Origin: Tardiphaga sp.
GTDB lineage: Bacteria; Pseudomonadota; Alphaproteobacteria; Rhizobiales; Xanthobacteraceae
Direction: 5' to 3'
NCBI GenBank assembly: GCA_028290765.1
Contig: JAQGJF010001137.1
Location: forward strand, 1-7,824
Length of the DNA stretch: 7,824 bases
Shown: one piece after another, positions 7,630 to 7,824 of the stretch
Position numbering within the stretch: position 1 is the first letter of the stretch
Layout of the letters: each line of letters starts with the position of its first letter
Notes under the pieces: generated by a model
Seen by the model: the letters and a program-made list of their open reading frames with translations, nothing else
What the model was told of the DNA's origin: nothing
Database searches by the model: none
Translations under genes and position numbers: made by a program

Positions 7630-7725
7630 CGTCATTGCGAGGAGCTCTTGCGACGACTGCGTCCGCCGAAGCTCGAAGAGCGAAGGAGGAAGCAATCCAG
7701 TCTTCCTTGTGGCCCTGGATTGCTT
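7630..7725. repeat. Mosaic palindromic intergenic repeat, apparently interrupted on its right side
   Basis: The left arm CGTCATTGCGAGGAGC (7630-7645) continues as TCTTGCGACGA and matches, from memory, a dispersed palindromic repeat frequent in Bradyrhizobium-type genomes. A second module follows: TCCGCC (7662-7667) pairs with GGAGGA (7685-7690) with one mismatch, enclosing the perfect hairpin GCTC-GAA-GAGC (7671-7681). A third part is AAGCAATCCAG (7690-7700) pairing with CTGGATTGCTT (7715-7725), 11 bp around a 14-nt loop. In complete copies the right arm should go on as the complement of the left arm (CGTCGCAAGAGCTCC...CAATGACG). Here it stops at 7725 and GTGCG begins. No gene is seen in 7576-7725. 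Confidence 0.7.
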
Positions 7726-7824
7726 GTGCGCCAGGTAAGCTGGCGCGGTCCTGCCGGTGCAAGTCCGGTCCGGGTAAGCCGTAGCGGGCGCCCGGTAGCG
7801 AGTGTTGCGTGGTCGCCGGTGACG
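7726..7824 (+). mobile_element. Group II intron, 5' end (domain I), cut by window edge
   Basis: A sequence starting with GTGCG, the group II intron 5' consensus GUGYG, abuts the palindromic repeat at 7726. It is dense in short stems. GCGCCAG (7728-7734) pairs with CTGGCGC (7740-7746). CCGG (7754-7757) pairs with CCGG (7765-7768) around TGCAAGT, giving the CCGGTGCAAGTCCGG pattern typical of the early domain I of bacterial introns. The palindrome CGGGCGCCCG (7785-7794) is flanked by two copies of GTAGCG (7781-7786 and 7795-7800). At the edge, CG-GTGA-CG (7817-7824) looks like a stem capped by a GNRA (GUGA) tetraloop. No reading frame of note covers it, as expected for the ribozyme 5' part; the reverse transcriptase/maturase would lie beyond the window. 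The class (B, C, D and so on) cannot be told from 99 nt. The intron boundary is inferred from the consensus and from the repeat ending there. Confidence 0.72.

Noticed and set aside
6169..7695. 508-codon open frame on the minus strand opposite the cyclase, starting in the intergenic repeat
   Set aside because: It is a shadow of the GGDEF gene: low-complexity composition, no recognisable domain, and its first codons lie in the palindromic repeat, a common source of spurious gene calls in such genomes.
7740..7824. Cobalamin riboswitch, suggested by GGTGCAAGTCCGG
   Set aside because: The B12-box core (GCCACTG and its partner segments) is absent, there is no downstream gene in view, and the GTGCG start plus stem order fit a group II intron better.
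1..7824. CRISPR array, tRNA, rRNA or toxin-antitoxin pair
   Set aside because: No regularly spaced direct repeats, no cloverleaf-like sequence and no paired small frames with independent support were found on either strand.

Overview
The window is GC-rich, with strong G/C third-position preference in its coding frames. The proteins look alphaproteobacterial, and the intergenic DNA carries palindromic repeats (ATTGCGAGGAGC...GCAATCCAG type; CCCCGC/GCGGGG hairpins) that I associate with Bradyrhizobium, Rhodopseudomonas and relatives. I therefore read it as a Bradyrhizobium-like chromosome segment. This placement rests on recognition, not on a search.

Layout, left to right. (1) Positions 1-488, plus strand: the C-terminal two thirds of an acetoacetate decarboxylase, cut by the window edge. 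(2) Positions 489-593: a short convergent gap with a strong GC hairpin. (3) Positions 594-5498, minus strand: a metal-efflux block reading right to left. It holds a small secreted or membrane-anchored Cys/His protein, then a CzcB-type periplasmic adaptor, then a CzcA-type heavy-metal RND pump. No outer-membrane channel gene and no metal-responsive regulator are in the window. (4) Positions 5499-5679: a divergent intergenic region. (5) Positions 5680-7575, plus strand: a membrane-bound Cache-PAS-GGDEF diguanylate cyclase with an intact catalytic motif but a degenerate inhibitory site. (6) Positions 7576-7824: non-coding DNA made of a small hairpin, half of a mosaic palindromic repeat, and what looks like the 5' end of a group II intron starting at GTGCG (7726) and running off the window.

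CzcA and CzcB should form the inner-membrane and periplasmic parts of a tripartite exporter for divalent cations (Zn/Co/Cd class, judged from the DFG-DGA-EN motif). They would need an outer-membrane partner encoded elsewhere. The small Cys/His protein is first in the block and may be a periplasmic metal-binding accessory. The diguanylate cyclase shares only the divergent control region with the efflux genes; a functional link is speculative.

Most of the window is ordinary. The best candidate for something new is at the right edge: an apparent group II intron inserted next to or inside a palindromic dispersed repeat. The small CHSGHCLSH protein and the I-site-less cyclase are secondary points of interest.
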